A DNA stretch of 64,000 bases from DAITPV01 sp050692555 (GCA_050692555.1 JBOGVS010000014.1:5053-69052); one strand, 5' to 3'; positions 1 through 8,522 are shown, counted from the first letter of the stretch. Notes: a model not told the origin generated them from the sequence alone. Numbers and translations are program-made.

Positions 1-819
1 CTGGGCGCTCCAGCCGCCCTTATCCGGGAGAACGTGATTCCCGCGCTGTTCGACGAGGACGGTTCGAGCCAGCTGGGGGCCATGGATGCCGCAGGCATCG
101 ACGTCGCGGTGATGTTCCCTCACGACTGGTCGCTCGAGCCGAACCTCGGACCTGCGGCCACCGGGTGGCGGGAGCACAACGATTGGTACGCGGGCCTCGC
201 GGAGAGGCATCCCGACCGGATCCGCTGGGGCTTCGGCGTCGATCCGCGCCATCCCGGCGCCCTCGAGGCGTTCACGGAGGCCGTGCGCGATCGCGGCGCG
301 GTGTGCCTGAAGCTGCATCCTGGCGGCGGGTTCGCCCTGGACGACCCGGTGGCCCGGCCGTTCCTGGATCGAGCCGGCGAGCTGGGCGTGCCGGTGGTGC
401 TGCACGTGGGACCCATCCCTCCGCCGCTCGATTCCTCGCTGGCCCGTCCGGAGCTCCTGGACCGAGTGGCGGCCGACTTCCCGGACCTCCGGATCCAGGC
501 GGCCCACACCGGGAACGAGGAGTGGCGAGCGGTGGCGGCGATCGCCGAGCGCCGGACGAACGTGCGGTGCGATCTGTCCGGGTGGCAGCTTCGTTACCGA
601 GACAACCAAGAGGAATTCCACGCGGACGTTCGGGAGGTGCTCAAGGCGGTCGGTCCGGGCCGGGTGATGTGGGGAACCGACGCTCCCTATTACCGACCGC
701 TCACGCCGGACGACGAATGGGTGGCCGCTTTCGTCGAGTGGGAGCAGGCCCCCCTTGATCCCGGGGAGCTGGACGCCGTTCTCGGACAGACCGCGTCGTC
801 GTTCTACGGTCTGGGTTGA
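1..819 (+). CDS. Amidohydrolase-family protein, 5'-truncated by window edge
   Basis: The frame is open from base 1 and a GTG at 34 is only an internal candidate start. The visible part looks like the C-terminal two thirds of a PF04909-type metal-dependent amidohydrolase/decarboxylase (TIM barrel). KLHP, VLHVG, AAHTG and WGTDAPY sit where such proteins carry metal and active-site residues. The N-terminal HxH metal motif expected near the start is absent, so I infer that the gene begins upstream. Substrate unknown; the family includes aminocarboxymuconate-semialdehyde decarboxylase-like enzymes, but nothing here proves that. It ends one base before the convergent HU gene. Confidence 0.7.
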   Translation: MGAPAALIRENVIPALFDEDGSSQLGAMDAAGIDVAVMFPHDWSLEPNLGPAATGWREHNDWYAGLAERHPDRIRWGFGVDPRHPGALEAFTEAVRDRGAVCLKLHPGGGFALDDPVARPFLDRAGELGVPVVLHVGPIPPPLDSSLARPELLDRVAADFPDLRIQAAHTGNEEWRAVAAIAERRTNVRCDLSGWQLRYRDNQEEFHADVREVLKAVGPGRVMWGTDAPYYRPLTPDDEWVAAFVEWEQAPLDPGELDAVLGQTASSFYGLG

Positions 820-820
820 T

Positions 821-1147
821 CTACCTGCGAGTCTTGCGGGATCCGCGTCCCGTGGCCGTCCGCTTCCTCCGCGGCACGGCCACCAGTTCCCGGAACGCGT
901 TGCCTGGACGGAACACCGGGGCGTTCCGGGCCGGGATCTTGACTGCCTGGCGAGTGTGAGGGTTCCGGCCGGTCCGAGGGTTCCTGCGCCGCCGCTCGAA
1001 CGTTCCGAACCCGGAGAGGACCACTCGCTCTCCCCTGGCCACCCGCTCCCGGATGACGTCGAGAGTCGCGTTCAACACCCGCGACACCTGACCAGGGGCC
1101 AGTCCCGTCCGCTTGGAGATCTCGGAAGCCAGGGAGCCCTTGTTCAC
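821..1147 (-). CDS. HU-family DNA-binding protein
   Basis: A 108-residue nucleoid protein that should bend and compact DNA as a dimer. It has the usual HU plan: an N-terminal helical pair, LSGFGTFERRRR leading into the beta arm, GRNP at the arm tip, and a RPGNAFRE end of fold near residue 87. About 18 basic residues follow (PRRKRTATGRGSRKTRR), a short lysine/arginine tail as seen in several actinobacterial HU proteins. The start is a GTG, preceded by a perfect 14-base palindrome and a possible -10 box. Monocistronic as far as can be seen. Family assignment is secure; the regulatory reading of the palindrome is inference. Confidence 0.93.
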   Translation of the reverse strand: MNKGSLASEISKRTGLAPGQVSRVLNATLDVIRERVARGERVVLSGFGTFERRRRNPRTGRNPHTRQAVKIPARNAPVFRPGNAFRELVAVPRRKRTATGRGSRKTRR

Positions 1148-1167
1148 GACCGGCGCCGGTCACCCTA
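1148..1167 (-). promoter_or_regulatory. HU promoter region with perfect 14-bp palindrome
   Basis: On the minus strand a TAGGGT -10-like hexamer (1162-1167) is followed at once by the perfect palindrome GACCGGCGCCGGTC (1148-1161), which ends directly at the GTG start of HU. It would lie at the transcription start and short leader. It could be an operator, or an RNA hairpin masking the start. No Shine-Dalgarno sequence is visible. Confidence 0.4.
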
Positions 1168-1219
1168 CGCGCGCGGGAAGCCGGCCGCAAACGTGCGAAG
1201 TGACCGCGGGCGCCGGTCG

Positions 1220-2524
1220 CTACGGCCGGTACGCCCAGAAGGACCGGGGGAACCCCGGGCATCCGAAGCACGGCGTTTCGTCCTTGCCGGCGACCGTGAT
1301 GCCTTCCATCGACAGGAACAGACCGTCGCCGGCGGGGACGAGGGACGCGAATCGCCACAGGCGCAGGTCCCCTAGTCCGGGGAGCTGGTCGTCGAGCGGC
1401 CCGCCACGTATCCGCTCCCAGGCGCCAGAGGAGGGCTCATAAAGCGCCGCCCGACCACAGAAGAACGCGAACCCGAGGTCGCCGGCGGTCACGGCATCCG
1501 GATAGCACTCGTCGAACTGGAACGGCATGTCGGCGGGCACGGTCCACGTGTCGGTCGCGGGGTCGTAGGCCTGCCACCGGGTCTCGTAGTCGTAGGCGAC
1601 CATCCGGTCCCCAACCCAGACGGCGGCCGTGGCCTGGGGGGACAGCTCGGAGGGCTGCAGGGTGCGCCACGTGTCCGTGTCCGGGTCGTAGGCCGCGCCC
1701 ACAGATGTCCGGGTGTCGGCGATGTTCCGATTGCTGACCAGGGAGCCGAACACGATCATCTCGCGGCCCGTCCACACCCCCGAAAGCAGGTTCAGGCCGT
1801 GGGGCGCGTCGGCGATGCGCCGCCACGAGTTCGTGGCGGGATCGTAGGCCGCCCCCTGCATGCTCTCGGCGCCCTGCCGCTTCCCCCCGCCCCAGACGAT
1901 CACCTCTCGCCCGGTCCACAGGTGCACGGCGCCGGTTCGCGCCTCGATGGGGGCCTCTGGGAGCTTCCGCCAGGTCTCGGCCGCCGGATCGTACGCGTGG
2001 CCCGAAAGGCCGGGTTCCTCAGCCTCCTCGGAGCCCTCGGGCTCGTTCTCGAAGAAGATCGCTTCGCGGCCCGTCCATACGGCGTTGGAGGCGCTGCGGG
2101 CGTCGATCGGGGGGAGGGGCCGCCATGCCCGGTGCTCCGGGTCGAACGCGTAGCCGCGTTCGGCCAGGCCGCAGCCCTCGGGGGCCTCGCCCTCACATCC
2201 TCCCCATGCCAGGACCTCCGACCCCGTCCACACGTACGCGGCACCGTCGTGGAGGTCCTCCGGGGGAAGGGGGAGCTCCGTCCAGCCCCTCGGGACCCCG
2301 GGGATCGTGCTCGCCGGGCGCGGGGTCGGCGGGCGGCCGCCGAACACCTCGATCGCCACCAGGACGCCGGCGGCAGCAACCGCCAGCGCCACGACCGCGG
2401 CGATGGCGCGGGACCACGGGACCGGGGGACGTCGTTCCTCCGAGGCCCGGCGCTCGACCTCCTCCCACACGTCTGGGACGCGGCCCTCTCGCAGCTCTCG
2501 GAATCCTGTCTCCAGCTCAGTCAT
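1220..2524 (-). CDS. Membrane-anchored kelch-repeat protein, likely sigma-factor partner
   Basis: About 434 residues. The N-terminal 40 residues are cytoplasmic-like, followed by one transmembrane helix (AIAAVVALAVAAAGVLVAIEV, about residues 39-59) and then an exported domain of about six kelch-type blades recognisable by WTGREV/WTGREM and AYDPATxTW. The second of two adjacent ATGs is chosen because GGAGG lies 6 bases before it. The gene overlaps the end of the upstream ECF sigma gene by 8 bases, the arrangement expected for a sigma/anti-sigma pair. I see no ZAS-type zinc motif (HxxxCxxC), so an anti-sigma role is inferred from context and topology only. Confidence 0.7.
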   Translation of the reverse strand: MTELETGFRELREGRVPDVWEEVERRASEERRPPVPWSRAIAAVVALAVAAAGVLVAIEVFGGRPPTPRPASTIPGVPRGWTELPLPPEDLHDGAAYVWTGSEVLAWGGCEGEAPEGCGLAERGYAFDPEHRAWRPLPPIDARSASNAVWTGREAIFFENEPEGSEEAEEPGLSGHAYDPAAETWRKLPEAPIEARTGAVHLWTGREVIVWGGGKRQGAESMQGAAYDPATNSWRRIADAPHGLNLLSGVWTGREMIVFGSLVSNRNIADTRTSVGAAYDPDTDTWRTLQPSELSPQATAAVWVGDRMVAYDYETRWQAYDPATDTWTVPADMPFQFDECYPDAVTAGDLGFAFFCGRAALYEPSSGAWERIRGGPLDDQLPGLGDLRLWRFASLVPAGDGLFLSMEGITVAGKDETPCFGCPGFPRSFWAYRP

Positions 2525-2990
2525 CATTAGCCTCCAGCAGCTCGCGCAGTCGGCGTCGTCCCCGGGAGAGGTGCACCCGGACCGCCGCTTGCGACATCCC
2601 CAGGATGGCCGCCACCTCCCGAACCGGGCGGTCGGCCACGTGGTGCAGGACGATCACGGCCCGCTGGCTCGGCGACACAGCGCGGAGCGCGGCGACCAGG
2701 TCCACGGCCGGCTCAGGGATTTCGTACGGGGGCTGGAATACCGGCGGACCCACAGGGCGCCGGGCCTTGAGCTCGCGGCGGGCGATCTTGAACGCCACCC
2801 GCCACGTCCAGGCCAGTGGATCCCGCAGCGCCGAGCCGCGGCGAAGGGCCTGAGCCAGCGCCTCGGCGACCGCTTCCCGGGCCACATCGAGGTCCCCGGA
2901 GAAGGCCAGCAGCGTCCGCAGCATGTGCTCGCCGTGCTCGCGGTAGATCCGCTCGACCTCCGACCGCGCGCTCACCAGGGCATCCTGCAC
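2517..2990 (-). CDS. ECF-type RNA polymerase sigma factor
   Basis: A 157-residue sigma-70-family factor. Region 2 lies at about residues 10-75 (ERIYREHGEHMLRTLLAF to the WTWRVAFKIARRELKA helix). Region 4 at about 103-152 carries the helix-turn-helix REVAAILGMSQAAVRVHLSRG. The GTG start follows AGGTGAG. It should direct RNA polymerase to a specific promoter set. The downstream kelch membrane protein overlaps it and probably controls it or is controlled with it. The region 2.4 segment is short compared with typical ECFs, so this may be one of the diverged actinobacterial SigE-like types. Target promoters are unknown. Confidence 0.87.
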   Translation of the reverse strand: MQDALVSARSEVERIYREHGEHMLRTLLAFSGDLDVAREAVAEALAQALRRGSALRDPLAWTWRVAFKIARRELKARRPVGPPVFQPPYEIPEPAVDLVAALRAVSPSQRAVIVLHHVADRPVREVAAILGMSQAAVRVHLSRGRRRLRELLEANDD

Positions 2991-3096
2991 CTCACCTGAT
3001 AGGCGCGGATCCGGGCGAAAAGGTGAACCCCGGGCCCGAGAGAAAGGAGGTCCGTACCCGGGCCGCTCGGGGCTATCCGCGGTTAGGTCCTGGGAG

Positions 3097-3167
3097 CTGG
3101 GCCGCCAGGATTCGAACCTGGACTAGTTGGTCCAGAGCCAACCGGGCTACCGTTACCCCACGGCCCA
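3097..3167 (-). tRNA. tRNA-Gln (anticodon CTG)
   Basis: On the minus strand TGGGCCG (5') pairs with CGGCCCA (3'). The T arm contains the canonical GGTTCGAATCC. The anticodon stem GTTGG/CCAAC encloses a seven-base loop, CTCTGGA, giving anticodon CTG. About 71 bases without an encoded CCA. A TAGCAT -10-like box lies at 3178-3183, about ten bases upstream. Confidence 0.95.
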
Positions 3168-3211
3168 GAGAGACACCATGCTAGCAGCCGTCCTCGGGGC
3201 CGCTTCCCCGC

Positions 3212-3241
3212 TTGGACGGGGTGAGGTGCCTCGCGTACCAT
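3212..3241 (+). promoter_or_regulatory. Promoter of tRNA-Glu
   Basis: TTGGAC (3212-3217), an 18-base spacer, and TACCAT (3236-3241) stand 11 bases before the mature 5' end of tRNA-Glu. This fits a sigma-70-type promoter with a short leader. It shares the intergenic space with the divergent tRNA-Gln promoter. Confidence 0.55.
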
Positions 3242-3252
3242 CGAGTCGCCCC

Positions 3253-3325
3253 GGTCCCTTCGTCTAGCGGCCTAGGACACCACCCTCTCAAGGTGGAGAC
3301 ACGGGTTCAAATCCCGTAGGGACCA
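3253..3325 (+). tRNA. tRNA-Glu (anticodon CTC)
   Basis: GGTCCCT pairs with AGGGACC in the acceptor stem, the T arm has GGTTCAAATCC, and the anticodon stem CCACC/GGTGG holds the loop CTCTCAA with anticodon CTC. Length 73 including the discriminator A; CCA is not encoded. The last 19 bases overlap, on the other strand, the 3' end of the frameshifted cyclase reading frame. Confidence 0.95.
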
Positions 3326-4544
3326 CGGGTCCCTTGCCCCTCAGCCGCTGCGCGCGCGGTGTGAAGGCGGAGCGCGCCAGACACGCCCTTGAGTTCCACC
3401 GGTCCGATCTCGGTCAACGTAACGGATTCAGCATCCGTGGCGTCCACGACCTCCTGGCTCACCACCACCTCACCGGGCCTGGCGTAGTCGGCGATCCTCG
3501 CCGCGAGATTGACCGTACGGCCGAAGTAGTCACCTTCCTGGAAGACCACCGGCCCCGCGTGGAGCCGACATGGGCAGGCGGGAGACCGTGACTGGCGACG
3601 CCCTCGACCATCTCGAGGGCCGCGAGCACCGCACCACCGGGTTCCTGGAAATAGAACATCACCCCGTCGCCGAGCCACTTGACGGGCTTCCCCCCGTGCT
3701 CTTGGGAGGACCGCCGGACCAGACGTGCCAGCCGCGCCGCCAAGTCCGCAGCAGCCTCATCCCCCCGCTCCTCGGTCAGCCGCGTGTACCCCGTGATGTC
3801 GAGGAAGCACACCGCCGGCGGACGGTGCAACCGACTGTGCAGGCCGGTTCTTTCCAGTGCGCCCTCGACGTGCTCGACGAAGCCCTTGCTCCAGGCGTGT
3901 TCCTGCTGCCCGTGGTAGATGGCCAGGAGCGCCTGCTCGGAGAGAGGGGCCATCTCGGACCCGAGGTCGGCTTGTGCCTCCAACATCTCGCCCTCCCCCA
4001 TGCCCGCCTCGAGGAAGGGCAGCTCGACCTCGCTGTGCCACCAGTCCGTTTCCGTCTCGGCGATCCGGCGCAGACTGTCCCCGCAGACCCGAAGCCACCG
4101 CTCGATGACAATGGGCCGGAACCCCTTCGAGAGCTCCAGCTCGACCGCCGGCACGACCGTCAGCTCGTCCTCGCGGACGTTGTCCTCCGGCCGTGGCTCC
4201 GCGAAGCCGACGGCCTCGCGGATCACCCTCAAGAGTTCCAGAGGGATGCCCGTCCTTGCGCTGAGCTGGTGGAAGGTGGTGCCGCTGAGTCCGGCGAACC
4301 GATCGAAAGCGGTCACATCCATGAAGGCGAACGAGAGAGCTCCGTCCCGGACGGCGGCAGCCATCCCGTCGAGCGGCACGCCGGCCCGCTCCAAGCTCTT
4401 TATCCAACGCGCCCTGCGCACGTCACCCGGCGAGAACGCGTCCCCCGCACCAGGCGTCAGAATCCCCAGCTCGACCAGACGGCCGACGTAGTCGATCTCG
4501 ACTCCGGCTCGATGGGCGACCTCTTGCCTCGTGAGTCCGCTCAC
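3307..4544 (-). pseudogene. MerR-like HTH / adenylate-guanylate cyclase, single-base frameshift
   Basis: The N-terminus (LTRQEVAHRAGVEIDYVGRLV...) looks like a MerR-type winged helix. A helical middle follows, then a class III nucleotide cyclase domain (CFLDITGYTRLTEERG, KWLGDGVMFYF). The frame breaks at about 3561-3569 after PPAHVG. The neighbouring frame continues correctly as LHAGPVVFQEGDYFGRTVNLAARI through GEVVVSQEVVDAT. One missing base explains this; repaired, the protein is about 412 residues. GTG 4544 is preferred because it lies 4 bases after the upstream stop; TTG 4577 is an alternative. The reading frame stops inside the opposite-strand tRNA-Glu. The frameshift could be a sequencing or assembly error, in which case the gene is an intact cyclase. 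Confidence 0.75.
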
Positions 4545-4548
4545 CGCC

Positions 4549-4866
4549 TCAGACGTTCCCGCGGTCCCGGTGTCCAAGCCGACCGAACCACGACCGTATC
4601 CGGTCTCCCGTCAGCCACCACCCGGTGGCGAAGGTGACCAGAGCGGCGACCGGGAAGAAGACCAGGCCGAAGCCCCGAAGGCCCTCGAGGGTTCCCTCCC
4701 CGGTGGGGAAGGACGGCTCACGCTCTCCCCAGCTCAACACGATCGACACCGTGGCGACGACGCAGACCACCGCGAGCGCCAGGAAGATCACGCCGAGAGC
4801 GGTGGTCCACACCTCGAACCACCGCGTTCGCCCGCGCCCGTACCGGGGCCGTTTCCAGAGCGGCAT
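4549..4866 (-). CDS. Small two-helix membrane protein, unknown function
   Basis: 105 residues with two predicted membrane helices (TTALGVIFLALAVVCVVATV, about 21-45, and GFGLVFFPVAALVTFATGWWL, about 66-86), and basic residues at both ends suggesting both termini in the cytoplasm. No family recognised. Its ATG overlaps the gltX stop by one base (TGATG), so it is translated by reinitiation after gltX, and the cyclase gene follows 4 bases later. It may belong with the cyclase rather than with tRNA charging. Confidence 0.75.
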   Translation of the reverse strand: MPLWKRPRYGRGRTRWFEVWTTALGVIFLALAVVCVVATVSIVLSWGEREPSFPTGEGTLEGLRGFGLVFFPVAALVTFATGWWLTGDRIRSWFGRLGHRDRGNV

Positions 4867-6290
4867 CAGGCGGCGACCCGGCGGAGCCGTTCCAGGGTCC
4901 GTTCCTTCCCCAGCAGGGCCATGGACTCGAACAGGGGCGGAGAGATCAGGGTGCCGGTGACCGCCGCGCGCACCGGCTGGAAACCCTTCCGCTTGGAGAG
5001 CCCCCGCTCCTCAGCCAGCGTCTCCAATGTTGACTTGATCTCCTCCGTCGACCACTCCTCGAGCTGGTCGAGGCGCTTGGCCACCTCCACCAGGTACTCA
5101 CCCTGCCCGCCCAGCATCTTCCGGGCCTTCTGGTCCGGCTCCACGTCCTCGAACAGGAACCGCAGCAGGCCGGGTGCCTCGGAGAGCAGCTTCATGCGCT
5201 CCTGAACCAGGGGCGCAGCGTCTCGGAGGACGTCCGGATCCGCATCGATCCCCGCCTCGGCCAGCGCCTCGCTGAGCAGCTCCACGAACCTGACCGGATC
5301 CATCTCCCGGATGTAGTGGCCGTTCATCCACTTGAGCTTCTCCCGGTCGAAGGCCGCAGGGTTGCGCGAGACCCGAGCCAGGTCGAACTTCTCAACCAGC
5401 TCGTCCCGGGTAAAGAACGTGGTGTGGTCGTCGTACGACCAGCCCAGGAGGGCCAGGTAGTTGACCATGGCCTCGGGCAGGAACCCCTGGTCCCGGAAAG
5501 TCTCCACAGCCACCGACCCATGTCGCTTGGACAGCGGATGGCGGTCCGGCCCCAGCAGCAGGGGGACGTGCGCGTACCCGGGGAGCCGCCTCGCCCCCAG
5601 CGCCTCCAGGAGCAGGATCTGGCGGGGCGTCGACGAGTGAAGGTCCTCACCCCTGATCACGTGGGTCATCTCCATCTTCCAGTCGTCGACCGCCGCCGCC
5701 AGCAGATAGGTGGGGCTCCCGTCGGAGCGGAGCATCACGAAGTCCCGGATGTCCGAGGCCGGAAACACGGACGGCCCCCGGATCAGATCGTCCACCCGCA
5801 CGTCCCGGCCGGGCGTGGCGAACCGGAAGGCCTTGGGCCGTCCCTCTTCCTCGAACCGCGCCCGGTCCTCTTCGGTCAGCTTGCGGCAACGGCCGTCGTA
5901 CCCGGGCGGCTCCCCGCGGGCCAGGGCCTCCTTGCGCCGCTGCTCGAGCTCCTCCGGGGTGCAGTAGCAGGGGTAGGCGCTCTCGTCGGCCAGGAGCCGG
6001 TCCACCGCCTCCCGGTAGATGTCGAGTCGCTCGGTCTGGCGGTACGGGCCGTACGGACCACCGACGCCGGGGCCCTCGTCCCAGTCCAGGCCCAGCCACC
6101 GAAGCACGTCCTGGATCCCTTGCACGGACTCTTCGGTGGTCCGTTCCCGGTTGGTGTCCTCGATCCGGAGAACGAACGTGCCTCCATGGTGACGCGCGAA
6201 CAGCCAGTCGTACAGCGCGGTCCGGGCGTTCCCCACGTGGAGGTAGCCGCTGGGCGCCGGTGCGAACCGTACCCGGACCGGTTCAGCCAC
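4866..6290 (-). CDS. gltX: Glutamyl-tRNA synthetase
   Basis: 474 residues, normal for bacterial GluRS. It charges tRNA-Glu, and tRNA-Gln where GatCAB is used, as the complete gatCAB in this window suggests; no glutaminyl-tRNA synthetase is seen here. The class I signatures are clear: FAPAPSGYLHVGNART for HIGH and PLSKRHGS for KMSKS. The YPCYCTPEE...GRCRKL cysteines fit the zinc-binding site, and the C-terminal helical anticodon domain is present. The GTG start overlaps the end of the upstream FAH-family gene by 8 bases. Notable neighbour: one of its substrates, tRNA-Glu(CTC), is encoded 1.5 kb downstream. Confidence 0.96.
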   Translation of the reverse strand: MAEPVRVRFAPAPSGYLHVGNARTALYDWLFARHHGGTFVLRIEDTNRERTTEESVQGIQDVLRWLGLDWDEGPGVGGPYGPYRQTERLDIYREAVDRLLADESAYPCYCTPEELEQRRKEALARGEPPGYDGRCRKLTEEDRARFEEEGRPKAFRFATPGRDVRVDDLIRGPSVFPASDIRDFVMLRSDGSPTYLLAAAVDDWKMEMTHVIRGEDLHSSTPRQILLLEALGARRLPGYAHVPLLLGPDRHPLSKRHGSVAVETFRDQGFLPEAMVNYLALLGWSYDDHTTFFTRDELVEKFDLARVSRNPAAFDREKLKWMNGHYIREMDPVRFVELLSEALAEAGIDADPDVLRDAAPLVQERMKLLSEAPGLLRFLFEDVEPDQKARKMLGGQGEYLVEVAKRLDQLEEWSTEEIKSTLETLAEERGLSKRKGFQPVRAAVTGTLISPPLFESMALLGKERTLERLRRVAA

Positions 6291-7044
6291 CCTGAACCGC
6301 CGGGTTCTCCAGCACCCCGATCCCTTCCACCTCGACCTCCACGCGGTCCCCGGGGGCCATCGGTCCCACGCCGGGAGGGGTGCCGGTCAACACCACGTCG
6401 CCCGGGAGCAGGGTGATGGTTCGGGAGATGTACGCGACCAGCTCGGCGGGCGAGAACACCATCGACGCGGTGCGCCCGGTCTGACGGACTTCCCCGTTCA
6501 CCCTTCCGGTGACCGTCAGTTCGGCCGGATCGATTTCGGTCTCCACCCAGGGCCCCAGGGGACAGAACCCGTCCGAGCCCTTGGCCCTGGCCCACTGCCC
6601 GTCGCTCTGCTGCCAGTCCCGGGCGGTGACGTCGTTGGCACAGGTGTAGCCGAGGACGTGCTTCAGGGCCTCGTCCTCTCCCACCCGGCGACACAGGCGG
6701 CCGATCACCACGGCGAGCTCGGCCTCGTGGTCCACCCGCTCCGAGCCCGGCGGCAGCGGGATCGGGTCTCCCGGGCCGATCACCGACGTGGCCGGCTTGA
6801 GGAACAACATCGGTTCCGCCGGGACCTCGTTCCCGAGCTCCGCGGCGTGCTCTGCGTAGTTCCGGGCCACCCCCACGACCTTGGAGGGGATCACCGGTGA
6901 GAGGAGCCGGACATCCTCGAGGGGGACGTCTTCCCCGGAGGGCAGCGGGTCCTCGAAGAACGTCCCCCGAAGGACGCGGACCTCTTCGCCATCGACGAAC
7001 CCGGTGGCGATCCGGTCGCCGTGGCGGAACCGGACGAGTCTCAC
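6283..7044 (-). CDS. Fumarylacetoacetate hydrolase-family protein
   Basis: 253 residues with the C-terminal FAH fold. SKVVGVARNYAEHA begins the conserved domain, DHEAELAVVIG carries the metal-binding acidic residues, and LTGTPPGVGP lies near the end. Family members act on acylpyruvates, 2-hydroxyhepta-dienedioates or oxaloacetate; the substrate cannot be fixed from sequence. The GTG at 7044 is preferred because it overlaps the ilvE stop as GTGA; an ATG at 7062 adds six residues. It sits between ilvE and gltX with overlaps on both sides, so all three are probably cotranscribed. Confidence 0.85.
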   Translation of the reverse strand: MRLVRFRHGDRIATGFVDGEEVRVLRGTFFEDPLPSGEDVPLEDVRLLSPVIPSKVVGVARNYAEHAAELGNEVPAEPMLFLKPATSVIGPGDPIPLPPGSERVDHEAELAVVIGRLCRRVGEDEALKHVLGYTCANDVTARDWQQSDGQWARAKGSDGFCPLGPWVETEIDPAELTVTGRVNGEVRQTGRTASMVFSPAELVAYISRTITLLPGDVVLTGTPPGVGPMAPGDRVEVEVEGIGVLENPAVQGG

Positions 7045-7964
7045 TCCACGAGCTCGACCCACTCGCGGTACCGGTCGATCTCGCCCTTCACCGCCGCGAA
7101 GAAGGTCTGCTGGATCTCCTTGGTCATCGGCCCCCGGGTAGTGGAGCCGATGGGCCGCCCGTCGACCTCACGAACCGGGGTGATCTCCGCGGCCGTTCCC
7201 GTCAGAAACACCTCGTCGGCCGTGTACACGTCTGAACGCACCAGCTTCTGCTCGATCAGCTCGAACCCCAGGTCTTGGGCGATGGTCATCACCGAGTCCC
7301 GGGTGATCCCCATGAGGATCCCGGAGGACTCCGGCGGGGTGATCAACACGCCGTTACGGACGATGAACAGGTTCTCGCCGGTCCCCTCGGCGACCACCCC
7401 GTCCGGGCTGAGCATGATGGCGTCGTCGTAGCCCGCCTTGATGGCCTCCACCTTGGCGAGACCCGAGTTGATGTACTGGCCGGTGGCCTTGGCCTTGGCC
7501 GGAAGCACGTTGGGGTCGGGCCGCCGCCACGAAGAGATCATCAGCCGGGCCCCGTTCTCCAGGGCTTCCTCTCCCAGGTACGTCCCCCACGGCCACACCG
7601 CTATCGACACGTTCACCGGGGCATACAGGGGGTTGAGCCCCATCTCCCCGTAGCCGTGGTACACGAGCGGACGGATGTAACACTCCTTCAGCCCGTTGAC
7701 CCGGACGGTCTGTTTCGCCGCGTCGACCAGCTGGTGCAGGCTGAACGGGATCTCGATCATGTACACCTGCGCGGATCGGAACAGCCGCTTCATGTGGTCC
7801 GTGAGGCGGAACACCCCGGCGCCCTTGGGCGTCTCGTACGCCCGGATCCCCTCGAACAACCCGCTGCCGTAGTGGAGGGCGTGGGTCAGGACGTGGACCC
7901 TGGCGTCCTCCCAGTCGACGAGCTTCCCGTCCATCCAGATCTTGTCGACGGCCTGGAGCGGCAT
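7041..7964 (-). CDS. ilvE: Branched-chain amino acid aminotransferase
   Basis: 307 residues, class IV PLP-dependent transaminase that interconverts leucine, isoleucine and valine with their 2-oxo acids using 2-oxoglutarate. Seen: the early HALHYGSGLFEGIRAY block, Arg in CYIRPLVYHG, the PLP lysine in LPAKAKATGQYINS, and the EGTGENLFIV and GITRDSV phosphate-binding segments. The start at 7964 (MPLQAVDKIWMDG) is chosen because AAGGAG precedes it by a few bases; the open frame extends 22 codons further upstream without homology. It heads the ilvE-FAH-gltX-105 aa gene string. Confidence 0.93.
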   Translation of the reverse strand: MPLQAVDKIWMDGKLVDWEDARVHVLTHALHYGSGLFEGIRAYETPKGAGVFRLTDHMKRLFRSAQVYMIEIPFSLHQLVDAAKQTVRVNGLKECYIRPLVYHGYGEMGLNPLYAPVNVSIAVWPWGTYLGEEALENGARLMISSWRRPDPNVLPAKAKATGQYINSGLAKVEAIKAGYDDAIMLSPDGVVAEGTGENLFIVRNGVLITPPESSGILMGITRDSVMTIAQDLGFELIEQKLVRSDVYTADEVFLTGTAAEITPVREVDGRPIGSTTRGPMTKEIQQTFFAAVKGEIDRYREWVELVE

Positions 7965-8086
7965 CCGGGCTCCTTCCTTGGGTGGCTGACCTGGCCCAAA
8001 GGGTACACCCCGTTTCCGCGCCTCGACCAAACGGCGGAGAGGCGGGTTGCCCCGCCCCTCCGTCGGTCCAGCGTCTGTCGCGAAGG

Positions 8087-8449
8087 CTACATGTAGCCGA
8101 GCTCGGTGGCGGACTCCACGAAGACCTGCGTCCCTTTGGTGATCTCCTCGTCCGTGCCCCCCCAGTAGATGGGACTCTGAAGGTCCTGGACGATGAGCTG
8201 GGCCTTGGCGATCAGCCGCTCGCTCTCATCGGACTCCCAGATCTCCATCAGCGCGTCCGTCTTTCCCTCGACGATGGACATCCCTCCCGAGCCGTCGGAG
8301 TTGAAGAAAGCCTTCGGCTCCGAGCACTTGCCTTCCGCGGCCCACTTTCCCCAGAAGCCCAGGAACTCCATGAACACTTCCAGGGACTTGGCCTCCCGGC
8401 CTGTGGTCGTATTGCCCCACGTGGAGATGATCGCGCCATCCCGTGCCAT
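8087..8449 (-). CDS. Hypothetical protein, 120 aa
   Basis: A soluble 120-residue protein of unknown function, with a strong AAGGAGG ribosome site before its ATG. It starts MARDGAIISTWGNTTTGREAKS and is rich in acidic residues. The pattern of a central AEGKCSEPKAFF and a late RLIAKAQLIVQDLQS resembles small monomer-type proteins that report on a substrate (GYD/DUF1330-like ferredoxin folds), but I cannot assign a family. No membrane segment or signal. It stands alone between serA and ilvE on the same strand. Confidence 0.7.
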   Translation of the reverse strand: MARDGAIISTWGNTTTGREAKSLEVFMEFLGFWGKWAAEGKCSEPKAFFNSDGSGGMSIVEGKTDALMEIWESDESERLIAKAQLIVQDLQSPIYWGGTDEEITKGTQVFVESATELGYM

Positions 8450-8522
8450 ACGCCCTCCTTCGGGTCACCGGGCGTGAACAGCAAACCGCTTCCGGCTGTC
8501 GGCGGTCAATAGCCCGAAAGGG

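Noticed and set aside
3319..3333. GGGACC-ACG-GGTCCC hairpin after tRNA-Glu as a terminator
   Set aside because: It reuses the acceptor stem bases of the tRNA, has a three-base loop and is followed by TTGCCCC, not a T run.
3459..3678. The short frame downstream of the cyclase break as a separate small gene
   Set aside because: Its homologous part begins exactly where the cyclase domain is interrupted and its first 35 residues are non-homologous, so it is the second half of the broken gene.
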